A DNA stretch of 64,000 bases from Dipteris shenzhenensis (GCA_047967505.1 CM106541.1); one strand, 5' to 3'; shown: positions 1 to 12,047, counted from the first letter of the stretch. Translations and numbers: made by a program. The notes: generated by a model from the sequence alone, not told the origin.

Positions 1-104
1 TTGGGTAGTATGGCTATGAAAAAAATGTGGGTGATGTACATGCATTTGTGTTCGTGCATGCGCATGTGTGTTTACGTGTGTGCTTGAACATGCATGGTAA
101 AAGT

Positions 105-345
105 TCACAGATTTGGAGGATGACATCCCATTGGAAGGCCTAACTTGTCTAAAGCCTTTATGGTTTCTTATGAAAAACAGTTTTTCCATTGGACCTCTCA
201 GTTTCCTAAAACCACCTCTTAGCATTCATTCATGACTTCCGTTCTTTCATGCGAAATTATGTGCCTAATGCGTTGGATATGTTCGGTGCCAATGTAGTGC
301 TACATGGCAACATAATCAAGCTTGGTTCATGGGATACATTAGCTT
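105..345 (+). repeat. Diverged copy of a dispersed repeat
   Basis: This stretch matches, with many substitutions, the middle of the repeats at 6.3-6.8 and 6.9-7.5 kb. Shared landmarks are a 'ggaggat.acatccc.ttggaagg' start, 'acctctcag.tt', 'tgccaatgta' and 'aacataatcaa.cttggtt.atg.gatacatta'. No coding potential is seen. The repeat type (old LTR piece or satellite) is unknown. Confidence 0.6.
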
Positions 346-1880
346 GAGTAAATAGATATATAGGATTTACGAAATTATCCGAATTAAATGTGTTTGTATG
401 TATACAAATGAATATATGCATGCTCAAGGTTGGGAATGTAGGCTCAACACAACAAAACGTTTAAATGCAAGCAACACACTCCAACCAAAAAATGCTCTAT
501 AACAAAGTACTTTAAAATATTACACTTGAAAACGGAGTCATATATCTGAACATGCAATATGTATATCCATATCTGACAACAAAGTCACATCTGAACATAC
601 AAAATCTATAGTAGCTACACAAACATTCTTAAGGAAAAAGCTTGCAGCCATGTGGCCCACGTCTGCTACGTCTGCATTGCCGATGGACGTACCACGCACT
701 ATCAACAATCCGACGTGGACCCACGTCAAACAAAAAGATAATTTAAGGACTATAGTTTTTGAGTTAGAAAGCTTTTTAAATTATATATTGATAAAACCTA
801 ACTCATTAGTTAAAGGACTTCTCTCGCGCATGGAACTACGAACAATGCGGACAAAGGTGTATAAATAGTCAAAATTCACCCCTTCATAGAAAACCTGTGT
901 TCTCACACACACATGATATCCCAACTAACAAACATAGATAGTCTGCGGTCCATCGGTCCCATGAAGTTGCCAAGCAACCACACTGTAAAATCCCAAATGG
1001 ATTCAGCCAACTAAATGGAAATTGACCTGGAGATTCATTACAAAACATGAATCAAAAACAATCCTAAAAGAAAAACAATAGCATGTTTACCCATTCATAT
1101 ATAATCCAAATAAATTTTATTAAAAAAAAATAAAGCCACAAACAATATACAGGTTTACAACCCAAGGTAGCTCAATAGCTCTAATAGATCTAGTAGCAGC
1201 TACGCAGGCTCTAGAGATCACCAACCCATAGGATCTATGTATTTCTAAAAGTCACCTTGGCTACTAAGCAATTATGTACATGCCACCTACATTGCTGTTT
1301 TGGTGTAAAGATAAATGATCTATTCATCCTTCCCCATTGAAATAAAGATATATATATATTAGTCTATATACACGGGAGAAAACAAAAGACTTTCTAAACT
1401 AAATTTTTTAGAAAAAATAGTTTGTAGTATATTGCAAACCAATGATTTTCACAAAGTAGTGAACACAAAAAACTCATAAAAGTTAGACATTGTCATGGAC
1501 AAATTCATGAAATATTATATAATATTTATATATTTAGCCAACATTACCCAAGAGATACATTACCCAATGAACTCAAAAAAGCTATACAAATAATCGTCAC
1601 CACTTTTCAATCCATGCTCCACATGCTTCTAACAATTAATAGGCTTTTGATTGCTTAAAAGAACACAATGATACAAAACATACTCTTAAAACCTACAATA
1701 CCATAAATGTACGCCTTATAACATGGAGAATACATGAATGAAAACTTGCCACCTGAGAAATTATTAGGAGGGTTTGAAAGACCAAAGGCATACTCCTAGG
1801 CTCTTGCTGTTGCCAATTGTAAAACTTCCATGTATACAATATTTGTGGTACGAATTATTTCTTCATCCTCATGCATTCTC
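346..1880. other. AT-rich stretch without a recognisable gene
   Basis: Only short open frames occur here and none resembles a known protein. A 'gtataaatag' TATA-like string lies near 858, but no coding region follows it. The interval ends where helicase-like sequence begins on the minus strand. Confidence 0.5.
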
Positions 1881-1884
1881 TAGA

Positions 1885-3300
1885 AGGAATACCTTAATAG
1901 AATTTGATGCTCGGACACACAGGAAAGCACATACAACTGCCCATGATTGAATACCGATGTCGCCAAGTATAGACTCAAAATAGACAATGTTTGGCTCTGT
2001 GATTTTTTGATTGCCATGCCAAATGCTAATCGAAAAGGAAATTTATTGAATGGGAAGTTTTAGGCTACTCGGAATGAACGTTACCCTTGGATTGAACACT
2101 CTATCTCCAGTGTTGGTACCGGTAATAATTTGAGCTTCTAACCTCTTTGTTTGAAACTCTGTGCATATCAACCGAGTCCCATTGTATAGTCCTTGGCGAG
2201 GATTCAGATTGCACAATAAAATTATAGGAACATTCCTTTTCAAAACCAATCTGTGAGGGGGGTATCCACCACCAAGATCCAGACTGTTTAGATACTCTAC
2301 TGCATACAAAAAAGAATCTCTAGCTGAGTTATTCTCACTGAGTCTATGCTTAGATACTCCTTTTCCTCCTCAAGCATTTCCTTCAATGAAATAACATTAG
2401 TTGCATCAACCTCAAGGTTTCGATGTGCAAGAATAGGGCACTCTAAAAAATATGACACACAATCCACAACCGTTGCAAGCCCTCTATACACCATCCAATC
2501 ATGCCTTCCATGGATTTTGTCTCTAAAAGCATTTCTGATGAAATTACAATAGTCTCTTCTTTCACACATCTATTTATTTCATTTCCAATGTCCAAAAACC
2601 ATTCTATGAACTCTTGCTTGGTTGAGTTATCACCATTCTAAAGAACTCGCAGATTCTCTATCAGCTTCAATACTGTAGTGCATCTCCAAATCCTTGAGTG
2701 GCATAAGGTAGCATTGACAATATCCTCTCATCGTGCCTTTAGAAGCACTGGCAAGAATTGCCTAAAATCCTGCCCCAACAACAGCACCTTTCCACCAAAT
2801 ATCTCACAATGTTCTATCCAATGCTTCAAATGCAAACCGATGACTCATGGGCGCCTCATTCCATATTATCAGCTTATCTAGCCTCAAAACATTTGCAAGG
2901 TGACTGTTAACCTTAATATTGCAACTACTAGCAGCATCCAGTTCCAACGCTATCTCTAATTGTGAGTGTGTTGTGTGTCCATTGGCTAGTAGCAATGCTG
3001 CAATCCCAGAAGATGTGCCCCTCCCTATGAAACTGAGAGAGTAAGGAATTGTAGAGGAAGGTCTTTCCAGATTCTCCTAGACCATCGAGAAAGAACACCT
3101 CAGCACCATCTTCATAGAACCTTGCCAAAATTTGATCTAAGGTAACCCATTGGCAATGATTCAAGTTACTCTCCATCTGCTGGTCAATTTGTGCTTCTTT
3201 CATAGCATCAAATATTCTTTCTTCTTGCAATAAATGATTTTTAGCTTCCGACAAAGATGATTTGTCAACAACGGGCAATATGTCAAACTTTGCAAACCTT
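1885..3300 (-). pseudogene. Helitron helicase (PIF1-like) remnant
   Basis: Fragments in several minus-strand frames line up in the order of a Helitron PIF1-type 5'-3' helicase. A Walker A-like GLGESGKT lies near 3060-3090. A Walker B-like block (LIIWNEAPM) near 2855-2880 has Asn where the family has Asp. An 'LNPRQGLYNGTRLI' block lies near 2165-2220. A C-terminal 'FPFRLAFGMAIKKSQSQTLS' block (about 1985-2045) is in another frame, followed by 'HGQLYV'. In intact elements the helicase unwinds DNA during rolling-circle transposition. Frameshifts, stops and the Walker B change make this copy non-functional. No Rep domain is visible upstream of the helicase. Family assignment is secure from motif order; exact ends are approximate. 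Confidence 0.85.
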
Positions 3301-4700
3301 CGCCCATGCTATTGAAGAATGTGCTGCAAGTGCATTACAACCTTTTTTCTTGCCATTGCATGACAACTGATTAAATTCCCCATACTTGATTCCAATGCAT
3401 GGAAAAAATCATTTGAAAGCTCGAAGGAAAATATTTCCAACAAAAGACCAATTTGGCTCACAAAAAACCAACATTGTGACAAAAAGTTGTCTCAAGTATT
3501 CGCTATTCTATGAGCCTTAAATTAGTAGTAGCGGGGGAGAGCAGCTGCATGCAAGAAGGGGTTCTTTCCATTTAGGATTAGGAGATTATACATTCCTCCT
3601 TGATGGTGCATTGAATGTGCATCAATATGCTAGTGGAAGAAATGTAATGGATGAATAGTTGTACATAATGTACATCAACATACTATGGGTGAAAGAAATG
3701 TAGTACATGCTGCAGTAATAAGTACAACTACTCAAATGGCTGCAACCAAGGCCCTTGGTTTTTCAAGAGCATGAAAACGTGTTGTTGGCAGCAAGGGTGT
3801 GGTTTTAGGTGCGGGGAGGAGCCTCTCTATCTTGCATCAATTTTCGTTAAGGGAAGATATAGAGCACCCATCTCTATGTCCACTAGTCTTTAGTGCTCTT
3901 GCTCTTCATGTACTTGGATCCATGAATCATACATGTAGTCTTTGCCATGCTTAATTGTGAAAACAAGATACAAAAATAAATATGCATTAAGTTGTTGAAA
4001 AGTTTTGTTGTATAGTTGGTCGTGTGTCGCTGTTGCCATTAAAAGAACCACTAGAGATTTTAAAAGTTCTACTACACAAAAATGATTAAGAACATTAGGG
4101 ATTATAATAGTGTGATGGAATTTGTCTCATTGGGAGACCAAATTGATTACATGTTCTTTGGGAATAGGGATATACAGAACTTTTGGGTCTAGGGTAGGCG
4201 TATCACTAGGTCAGAAATTTGTTGCTATGAATGCAATCCATATGCCCATGCATTGGTAGATGTGGGGCAAGTGATGAGAACAAATCCACATGCAAACTTG
4301 AAGATGGTTATTTGTATGAGTCACTCAACCTCAAGGAAGTACTTGGCTCCTACGGCTAGCCAAGTTGTCGCAATCATGCGAGGACAAGGAATATTCTCTG
4401 GTAACTCTAGGATGTGCCTCATGTGTTGAATCAATAAATTTCTTGTATTGAGGCCCATAAATTTTTGCATTGCATGCTACGTAATTGTGTCCATGCATCT
4501 GATTATATTGTCTATAATGACTAACTTCTACACTCATAGGTTTCATAGTTGTTCGCATGTTTCTAGTATCTTGCGTTTTCAACATTGTTCTTTGTCTAGC
4601 ATGAATGTGACAGGCCCTTTTTTGAATCGAATAATCTTCTCCTATGAGACCTTACTAAATGTAGCCTCTCTTCTATTCCTTTCACCATATATCTCATTCT
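3301..4700. other. No gene seen
   Basis: Mixed-composition DNA with only short, unrecognised open frames. It may include non-coding parts of the Helitron upstream of its helicase, but no terminal hairpin or conserved end could be identified by eye. Confidence 0.4.
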
Positions 4701-4704
4701 CCAC

Positions 4705-4732
4705 CTCTCTCTCTCTCTCTCTCTCTCTCTCT
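4705..4732 (+). repeat. (CT)n microsatellite
   Basis: About 14 uninterrupted CT dinucleotides, followed by TGTATG-rich low-complexity DNA up to about 4,990. Confidence 0.95.
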
Positions 4733-5084
4733 ATGTTTATACACTCATGCAAGAACGCATAGATACTCTAACACATGCAAGAAAATTTATCACAAATATA
4801 ATGTGTTGATTCCTTGGATATGTATGAGGGATTGTATCTCTATGTTTATGTAGATGTAGGCTTACTATACATGCGTGTCTATTTGTATGCATGTCCGTGT
4901 AGAAACATGTACATGTGCATAAAGGATGTCTGTCCACATATTTGCAAGCATGTATTTATATGTGTGACTTTAAGTATCTCACTCACATATAACCATAATC
5001 CATCACTCATCCATACATTTGCACCTATAATCTAAAACTCAAGGTTTACCATCTCAAAAAATAATGTATATATAAATGAACATA

Positions 5085-5260
5085 TGCAAATGCAAATGAA
5101 AATGCATAGCATTGCATATGCATTTACGTGAATGAATGATTTATTACATTACACATGAATATAGTTTTGGTTGTCTTATGCATAGCATTGCATAAGCATT
5201 TACGTGAATGCATGATTTATTACATTACATATGCATACACACATATAGTTCTAGTTGTCT
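5085..5260 (+). repeat. Two tandem ~76-bp units
   Basis: The block containing 'gcatagcattgcata.gcat' and 'tgatttattacatta' occurs near 5103 and again near 5179, with a weaker third copy near 5910-5965. The second unit runs directly into the larger repeat that starts near 5235. Confidence 0.75.
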
Positions 5261-5610
5261 TATGCAAGTTTATTGCATTTGATATCTTCAATGACAAAAT
5301 AATCAATCTTAGTTTATGAGATACATTAGTTTGAGTAAATGAACAAATAAAATTTATGAAATTATCTGATTTAAGCTAGTCCAATAGTGTGGGATTATCC
5401 CTAGGAAAGCACAATTCTAAGCTTAATTCTTCAGAGGCTAGATTATTGTGGTGGCTGCTTTGTTGTAATTGAATCCTACATGGTATCCAATCAACCAACT
5501 ACATAAGGATCTATTCCTCACAAAGAAAAATAGCTCAATCAAATAACCCATGCATCATGCTCTGACCATGAGACAATTGATGATTCTCAATCCAATGTGC
5601 CCCAAGGAAG
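5235..5610 (+). repeat. ~600-bp repeat family, partial copy A
   Basis: Shares with copies B and C the run from 'tagttgtcttatgca' through 'taatcaatctta.tttatgagatac' and 'gggattatccctaggaaag' to 'cccatgcatcatgctctgacca'. The 5' third of the unit is absent. No protein-coding potential is seen. Confidence 0.75.
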
Positions 5611-5759
5611 CAAATAATCTAGAAAGAAATAAGCATGGGTAAATTTTAAAAACCATATTTTTCCATCTATCTAAAATTGAGGGTTGACCATCTATGCGTC
5701 ATTTATCTATTGAGTGTTTCACCATCTTTTTCTAGGTGTAATCCTCCTATTTTGTCACT

Positions 5760-5806
5760 CACACACACACACACACACACACACATAGAGAGAGAGAGCA
5801 CGCCAA
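5760..5806 (+). repeat. (CA)n(GA)n compound microsatellite
   Basis: A CA run followed by a short 'gagagagagag' run. Confidence 0.9.
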
Positions 5807-6259
5807 ATCTCAATCCAATATACCCCAATGCATATTTAAATGAACCAAGGATTTTTTTATGTCAAGCAATGATGCATATGTCAATGCATATATGCGAATG
5901 CAAATGCAAATGCATAGCCAGTTATGTAAATGCATGATTTATTACATGACATATGCATACATGTCAATGTGTTTACATAAATTTCAAATAATGGAAGTAA
6001 TTACACTTTCATTACATTTGTTACATTTTTATGTATAAAATGTAATTATATGCATCATAAAGATTCAAACCTCTACGTTAAATTTTAAAATGTAATAATT
6101 TTAAATATTTTATTAATTGAATTATCCTATTTATTTAAACATAAATGCATTGAACCATATCAAAAGAATCAAAGAATTTGCAAATGGTAATGAACAAACA
6201 TCACCTACTTGAGTAAGCACACAGGAGGTAGTGCAGGTCTAGACACATAGCGAGCTAAC

Positions 6260-6845
6260 AACTAGATAGAGCACTTGCCAAAAAGACAACCAAAAAAATT
6301 CATCGAACCATATCTGCGTTAGTTTAAAGTATATGTGCAATGAACCATATGCAAAAAAATAATTTTCGAATGCCATGACACATGTGCAATGACACATACA
6401 CACTTGTATATATGAATATATTTGGAGGATCACATCCCCTTGGAAGGATTGCATTGTTTAAAGCCTTTTTGATGTGTTACAAATACTTTGCCCATTTCAC
6501 CTCTCAGCTTTCATAAACCCACCCTCAACTTTTCACAAATACTTTGCCCATTTCACCTCTCAGTTTTCATAAACCCACCCTCAACTTTTCTACATGGTTT
6601 TGGTTGTCTTTTGCAACATTATGCACCTATTGTGTTTGATATCTTTAGTGCCAATGTACTACTAGATTGTAACATAATCAATCTTGGTTTATGAGATACA
6701 TTAGTTTGAGTAAATTTATGACTTTTTTTAATTTAACCTAGCCCAATAGTTTGGGATTATCCCTAGGAAAGGGAAATTCTAAGCTCAAATCTTTGCAAGC
6801 TAGATTATTGTGGTGGTTGCTCTATTGTAGTTCAATTAATTGTCT
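6260..6845 (+). repeat. ~600-bp repeat family, copy B
   Basis: Aligns by eye with copy C (6895-7535) over nearly its whole length: 'atgccatgacacatgtgcaa', 'ggatcacatccccttg', 'acctctca', 'tacatggttttggttgtc', 'gtgccaatgtact' and 'tttatgagatacat'. It carries an internal 56-bp tandem duplication at 6480-6591 that copy C lacks. Confidence 0.8.
6480..6591 (+). repeat. 56-bp tandem duplication
   Basis: The unit starting 'caaatactttgcccatttca' occurs twice head to tail with one clear mismatch (cagctttc versus cagttttc), so the duplication is recent relative to the parent repeat. Confidence 0.95.
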
Positions 6846-6894
6846 AGACATCTAGCAAGGTAATTGTTGGATGGAGCGGCTACCAAAAAAACAA

Positions 6895-7535
6895 CCAAAT
6901 AAAAGAAGAAAGTTTCATTGAACCATATATGTGTGTTAATTTAAATCATATGTGCAATGAATCATATGCACGAAGTAATTTGCTAATGCCATGACACATG
7001 TGCAATGATACATATGCACTTGCATATATGCATATACTTTGAGGATCACATCCCCTTGCAAGGCCTAAATTGTCTAAATCCTTTTTGGTTTGCTACAAAT
7101 AATTTGCCCATTACACCTCTCAACTTTCCTAAAAACACCCCTCTACACTGCTACATGGTTTTGGTTGTCCTATGCAAAGCTATGCACCTTATGTGTTTGA
7201 TATATTTAGTGCCAATGTACTGCTGGATGGAAACATAATCAATCTTGGTTTATGAGATACATAATTTTAGTAAATTTATGAAATTATTTGATTTAACCTA
7301 GGCCAATAGTGTGGGATGACCCCCTAGGATAGGGAAATTCTAAGCTCAAAATATCTATACACTAGATTATTATGGTGGTTTCCCCTATTGTAATTCAAGC
7401 ACATGGAAAATTGAACCCCCTTAGATGGCAACCAATCAAGCAACTACATCAGGATCTGCTCCTCAACAAAGAAAAATGGCTCGATTAAATTACCCATGCA
7501 TCATGCTCTAACCATGAAACAATTGATCAATCTGA
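6895..7535 (+). repeat. ~600-bp repeat family, copy C
   Basis: The longest copy. It runs from the 'tgaaccatat' region through the shared landmarks to 'cccatgcatcatgctctaac', so it joins the 5' part seen in B to the 3' part seen in A. B and C are direct neighbours, about 635 bp apart in register. Confidence 0.8.
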
Positions 7536-7559
7536 TGATGTGGATATAATTTCACCCCT

Positions 7560-8690
7560 TACCCTCAGGAATAACTCTGTGTGTGTGTGTGTCTGTGCTG
7601 TTATAGGCAAAAAAAAAAAACCCAAGGAAAATGGTATAAATAAATGTGTGTGGCATTTGTAGAATAAAATAGTATGCTAAGGGCCCAAGGTTGAGGTGGA
7701 AGGGCAAGTCCATGTGCCACGCTTCCATGTAAGAGGACTCATAGGTGTGTTGTACATAGTCCATGACAAAAATAATATCATATGGTGAGTTGGAAGGGTA
7801 TCCCATGTCAGCACCACCTCTCCACCTAGGCGGTCCCATGCAAGCATTAAGTGAGATATGGCCAAGGCCAATCAGATATATAGTATAAAATTGGTGGAGG
7901 TGGCAAAGAATATTGGACTCTCTTCCATGTGGGCTGGTCCCACGTGGGGTGGTGGTGTATAGTCCAAGAAATAATATTTCTATAAGGAAAGAGTAGGATG
8001 AGGTGGCAAGAATCTTTGTGCCAGTCCTCTACTTGTCGTCCCAGGTTTTATATCATTGAGAAGAAGCCATTGGGAATCTTAGACTTAGGATGAGAAGGTT
8101 TTATTTTTGAGAAAAGAAATTATCGCATTCTATTGAGAATGTGTACCGCCAAGCTCACATGGGAGATGCCTCCACATGCACCATGCATGTGGGAGGATGC
8201 ATTTATTAGGGGAGCCCCCTCTCTTTGGTTATAAAAGGAGGGGCTATTCCTTGATGCAACATATTCATTTTTGTATAGCCAGCACTCTTGTATTTCAATT
8301 TTCCATCCTCCTTCACTTTCAATAAAGTATGCCCCTCCTTCCTTGATGTCTCCATCTCTTCATTCCCTCTTGCCAAGTATATTCTCTTCATCCCCCTTTC
8401 CCTTGCCTCTTGTGCCATAGCTCACTTCTTCATCTCCATCCCACCCCTTCTCATTTCCTCTTGGTTTCTCTCTCTCCCACCCACTTCCATATGGCTATAG
8501 AGAATTTCCATGCTTTGTGCATGACTGAGTGTCGTGGTTTTTTTTCTAGTAACATAAAAATAGTGTGGTTGTTGGGATATGACTCTCCACAACTATGGCT
8601 TATGAAGACCACCTTGCCATTGACGGTTCAGTTTTAGCTCATGTGTAAAATGATCACCTCGTTGTAATTTTCCACTTCGAGTTTGCTTGT
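7560..8690 (+). other. No gene; possible LTR-like U3/R segment
   Basis: No coding sequence is recognised. A 'ggttataaaagg' TATA-like box near 8228-8240, followed about 80 bp later by 'caataaag' near 8320, resembles the promoter and polyadenylation spacing of an LTR. No paired LTR was found, so the identity is open. A short (GT)n run lies at 7579-7592. Confidence 0.25.
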
Positions 8691-8723
8691 TTTTGAAAGA
8701 AAAAAAGAATCTTTCCTCCCCTT

Positions 8724-8776
<53 letters not shown>

Positions 8777-9660
8777 CTCTCTCTCTCTCCCCTCCCCTCT
8801 CTCTCCCTCTTGCCCTCTTTTTCTTCTCTCTTTACTCTCTTATCTCACCTCCCTAGGGCCCTCTCTGCTCTTTTTTTTGGCCCTCTTTGCTCTTTTTTTT
8901 TTCACTCCACTCACTAGTCTCTCTTTCTCTCCTCACTCTTGCCACTGTTTCTCTCCATTCTCTCTCCTCTCCCCACTCACACACACACTCTCTCTCTCTC
9001 TCTCTCTCCCCTCTCTCTCTCTCTCCCTCTCCCTCCCTCTTTTTCTTCTCTCTTTACTCTCTCATCTCACCTCCCTAGGGCCCTCTCTGCTCTTTTTTTT
9101 TTCACTCCACTCACTAGTCTCTCTTTCCTTGCATCTCTCTCTCTAAACCCCCGCCCTCTCTCCTCTCTTCTCTCTCCTCACTCCTCCCACTGTTTCTCTC
9201 CATTCTCTCTCCTCTCCCTACTCACCCTCTCTCTCTCTCTCTCCACCTCCTCTCTTCTCTCTCCTCACACACTCTCTCCCCTCTTTCTTTTCTCTCTCTC
9301 TTTCGGTATCTCTCCTCACCCTATACTCTCCTCTCTCTAAACTACCCCTTGTTTCTCTCTCTTCACTCACTTTCCCTCTCTTTCTTCATGGCCCTTTCCC
9401 TCCTTTCTTACTCTCTCACTCTACTGGCCCCCCCACTCACTCTCTCTCTTCCCCCTCTCTCTCTCCCTGTGAACCACTTCCCTCCCCCCTTACTCATTCC
9501 TTATTTCAATCTCTACCCCCCCTCCCCCTTACACACACACTCTCTCTACCCCCTCTCTCTTTAGGAACTGCTCCCCCCCTCCCTTCTCCTCCCCTTAGTC
9601 ACTCCCCTCACTTACCTTAATCTCTCTCCCCTTCTAGTCTCTCCCCTGCACCTTTTTACG
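8690..9660 (+). repeat. ~970-bp polypyrimidine (CT-rich) tract
   Basis: The plus strand is almost entirely C and T, opening with a (CT)n run (about 8727-8790) and continuing as imperfect CTCTC, CCCT and TTTC mixtures. Internal blocks recur, for example 'cacctccctagggccctctc' near 8850 and 9068 and 'cactccactcactagtctct' near 8902 and 9103. Long frames of Ser, Leu and Pro here are composition artefacts, not genes. Confidence 0.95.
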
Positions 9661-9699
9661 GCATGGCCATGAGCCACCTATGCCCATCGGTCGCTCCTT

Positions 9700-10030
9700 G
9701 AGGCAACGTCGTCATGATGCCTATATGGCATCATCGCCTTGCTCTTTGTGCCCACCTGTCCTCTACACTCGTGTGCCACGTGTCTCTTACGTGGTGCCAT
9801 CGCCTTATCATATGCCTCCATGTGGCACGACCACGACATTATTGCATCATTGCCATGTTATCATAGTCGGCCATCAGTTCCACATCATCCATGCCACCCT
9901 ACTACCACATCATCATGCCCCTTGCTACCACGTAACCCCACAATGTGGACTTCCATGCCATCTCGCCCTTGCTGCCACATCATCATGCCTTATTGCCATG
10001 GTACCCCATGCCCTTGTTGCGATGTGGTTG
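9700..10030 (+). repeat. Degenerate minisatellite, CCACATCATCATGCC-like
   Basis: Recurring words such as 'ccacatcatcatgcc' (near 9905 and 9976) and 'ccatgcca' in imperfect, unevenly spaced copies. Open frames across it reflect the repeat and are not taken as genes. Confidence 0.55.
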
Positions 10031-10039
10031 TTGATTTGG

Positions 10040-10122
10040 CATGGTGGAGCCACAGAGGGGATTGAACCCAGGATCTCTATTTGGAAAAAAAGAAAATTTA
10101 CCATTGGGCGACGAACCAAAGA
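10040..10122 (-). ncRNA. tRNA-like head of a possible SINE
   Basis: On the minus strand 'gggttcaatcccc' matches an RNA polymerase III B box (GGTTCRANNCC). Some 35-40 bp before it, 'cgcccaatggtaa' resembles an A box. Order and spacing fit a tRNA-derived SINE or a tRNA pseudogene. No clean cloverleaf can be folded by eye and no poly-A tail or target-site duplication was identified. Confidence 0.4.
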
Positions 10123-10861
10123 TTGATATAACTAGAGGTGAAAAGCTAGTTATATTTTGATGTTTGGTCCAAAGCTTCTGGCGGCCATAACTTTTGATGC
10201 GAGTGGAATTTGAGCATGCTGCAAAAAGGAAAAGTGTTTAGTTTTCTGAGCTCTTCATCATCAAATTGTTGAAATCAAGAAATAGTGGGATTGTAGAGGT
10301 GCTATAGTTCAAATCCATTCTACGCTTTAACGTCGATTGGCTGTAACTCGTGTTCCTGCTGACCTTCATTTTGAGGTGCCGCCAAAAGCAAAGTTTCTCA
10401 ATTCTCAGCACTCTATATTTTTCTCAGGTTAGATTTAGCAAGGGGGGCGTCTTGCCTAGGAATATAATTCAAAGTGATTTATGAAGCAAGAATTGGGACC
10501 CTCCCAATGGAGGCAAATGGCCCACATGAGGGTCATCATCTGTAAATATTATGGAGGGTGTGGCCACTATGAGACTTGATAGTTTGAGGCAATTATCAAG
10601 AAGGTCCTATGTCAACTTGCCCAAAAGAAGAAGTTTAAATGCCAGACCACACCCCGTTATAAGAAATCTCATGGAGGCTGCAAGAGCTTGAACAGGCTGA
10701 GGGTGATATGCAAGCTCTACAACTTCTCACTTTTACTTTGGCTTTCCTTTTTGTGTTGATGAACAATTTGATGCAATGCCATGTACCACAATAGTGACTT
10801 GTTTCTTGTTTGGTTACCCAATCTTCTCTTTCCCCCTCACTTTCATTTTTTCCTTTCTATA

Positions 10862-11030
10862 ATGGCTGATATTCCTGTGTTTTGTGGTCATATGGATGAG
10901 AATCCTAGAGAATACCTATTGTCTTTCAAATGACAATGCGTGTCTCTTAATTTTTTCATGGAGGATTGATGGTTGTTGGTGCTTACTATGTTCCTAGATG
11001 GTCTTGCAAAGGTTTGGTATGAGAAGTAGA
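10862..11030 (+). pseudogene. Gypsy-type gag N-terminal fragment
   Basis: A frame beginning MADIPVF, with ENPREYLLSFK and later FLDGLAKVWYEK, has the layout of a Ty3/Gypsy gag (retrotransposon capsid) N-terminus. Two in-frame stops interrupt it. It ends abruptly where minus-strand Copia-related sequence begins, so the rest of this element is not here. In intact elements this domain builds the cytoplasmic virus-like particle. Confidence 0.6.
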
Positions 11031-11071
11031 CTGATGTAGTTTGACAAAGATGGCCATGTTTGACTGTAGCA

Positions 11072-11785
11072 CTAGTTGACTATTTTGACTAGGTCGAGGA
11101 GTCGGAGAATGTTCTTAACACCCCCTCTTAAATTGCACTGCATAAGAAGAGGTGCTTTACAAAACACATTTTTTGAATTTTTTGAATGTTGCTTAACGGC
11201 AACCAAAAGAAAGATCAGAAAAGATGCTAAGGTGAGCTGACTCTTTATTTCTGAGATGAGAGGTCCATTTGAGTCGGCGATGATCAAGTCATCAATATAA
11301 AGCACTATAAGAAGGATGTCTTCTGTAGTCTTTCTACTATAAAGAGATGGATTTGAATTTGATTGGCTGAAAGCCAGATGTCAAAAAGTGACAGTGAATT
11401 CTTGCAATCCATGCACGAGGAGCCTATTTCAAACCATAGAGTGATTTTTGCAACTTGCAGACCTTTTGTTCCATCCCGATAATAGCATATCCTAGAGGAT
11501 GTATCGTGCAGATTTCCTCATCTAGAAAACCATTAAGGAAGGAATTGTTCACATCCATCTGGTGGATGGGCCAATAAAGTGAGCTACAAGAGCTATGACT
11601 ATCCTGATGGTAGTCATCTTTGCAACTGGTGCAAAGGTCTCCTCATAATCTGTACCATACTCTTGGGCATATCCCTTGGCTAGTGACCTAGCCTTGTATC
11701 TATCAACCTCACCAGCTGAGTTGAGTTTGAATTTGTAAACCCATTTGCATCCTATGGGCTTCTTCTTTGCAGGAAGTTCTGTCAA
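11072..11785 (-). pseudogene. Copia reverse transcriptase remnant
   Basis: Two blocks carry RT sequence. The upstream one (11,549-11,785) has the conserved GCKWVYKFK, RYKARSLAKGYAQ and YEETFAPVAKMTTIR segments that open Copia RT. The downstream one (up to 11,305) has YIDDLII, the catalytic YxDD box. The stretch between them still reads as a related 'KSLYGLK.APRAW' block but with stops. In an active element this enzyme copies the RNA into cDNA in the particle. Confidence 0.8.
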
Positions 11786-12047
11786 GGTTCAAGTCTAGTT
11801 TTGGAGAAGAGCATTGTACTCTTCATCCATTGGATGTTGCCAGACTTGCACTGCATCTTTGCAGGAGGTTGGATAATCAAACTCCATCAATTTGGCCATG
11901 AATGCATAGTTGCTCTTGTAGGTCCACCTCTTAGGTGCCTTTTGATTACGAGTAGATTTTTTGATATTAGAAGTGGAACTTTCAAGAATCTTGGTGATGA
12001 CTGTGGTAGTTGCTGTATCCACTATGTCAAGAACCTTTTCTTTGCCT

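Noticed and set aside
858-868. TATA-like GTATAAATAG
   Set aside because: No coding region, LTR partner or transcript evidence follows it.
8687-9564. Several long open frames rich in Ser, Leu and Pro
   Set aside because: They are translations of the CT-rich tract in three frames at once; no start context, motif or conservation supports a protein.
9680-10126. 148-codon frame rich in His, Cys and Pro
   Set aside because: It lies across a degenerate minisatellite, and overlapping frames on both strands are equally open.
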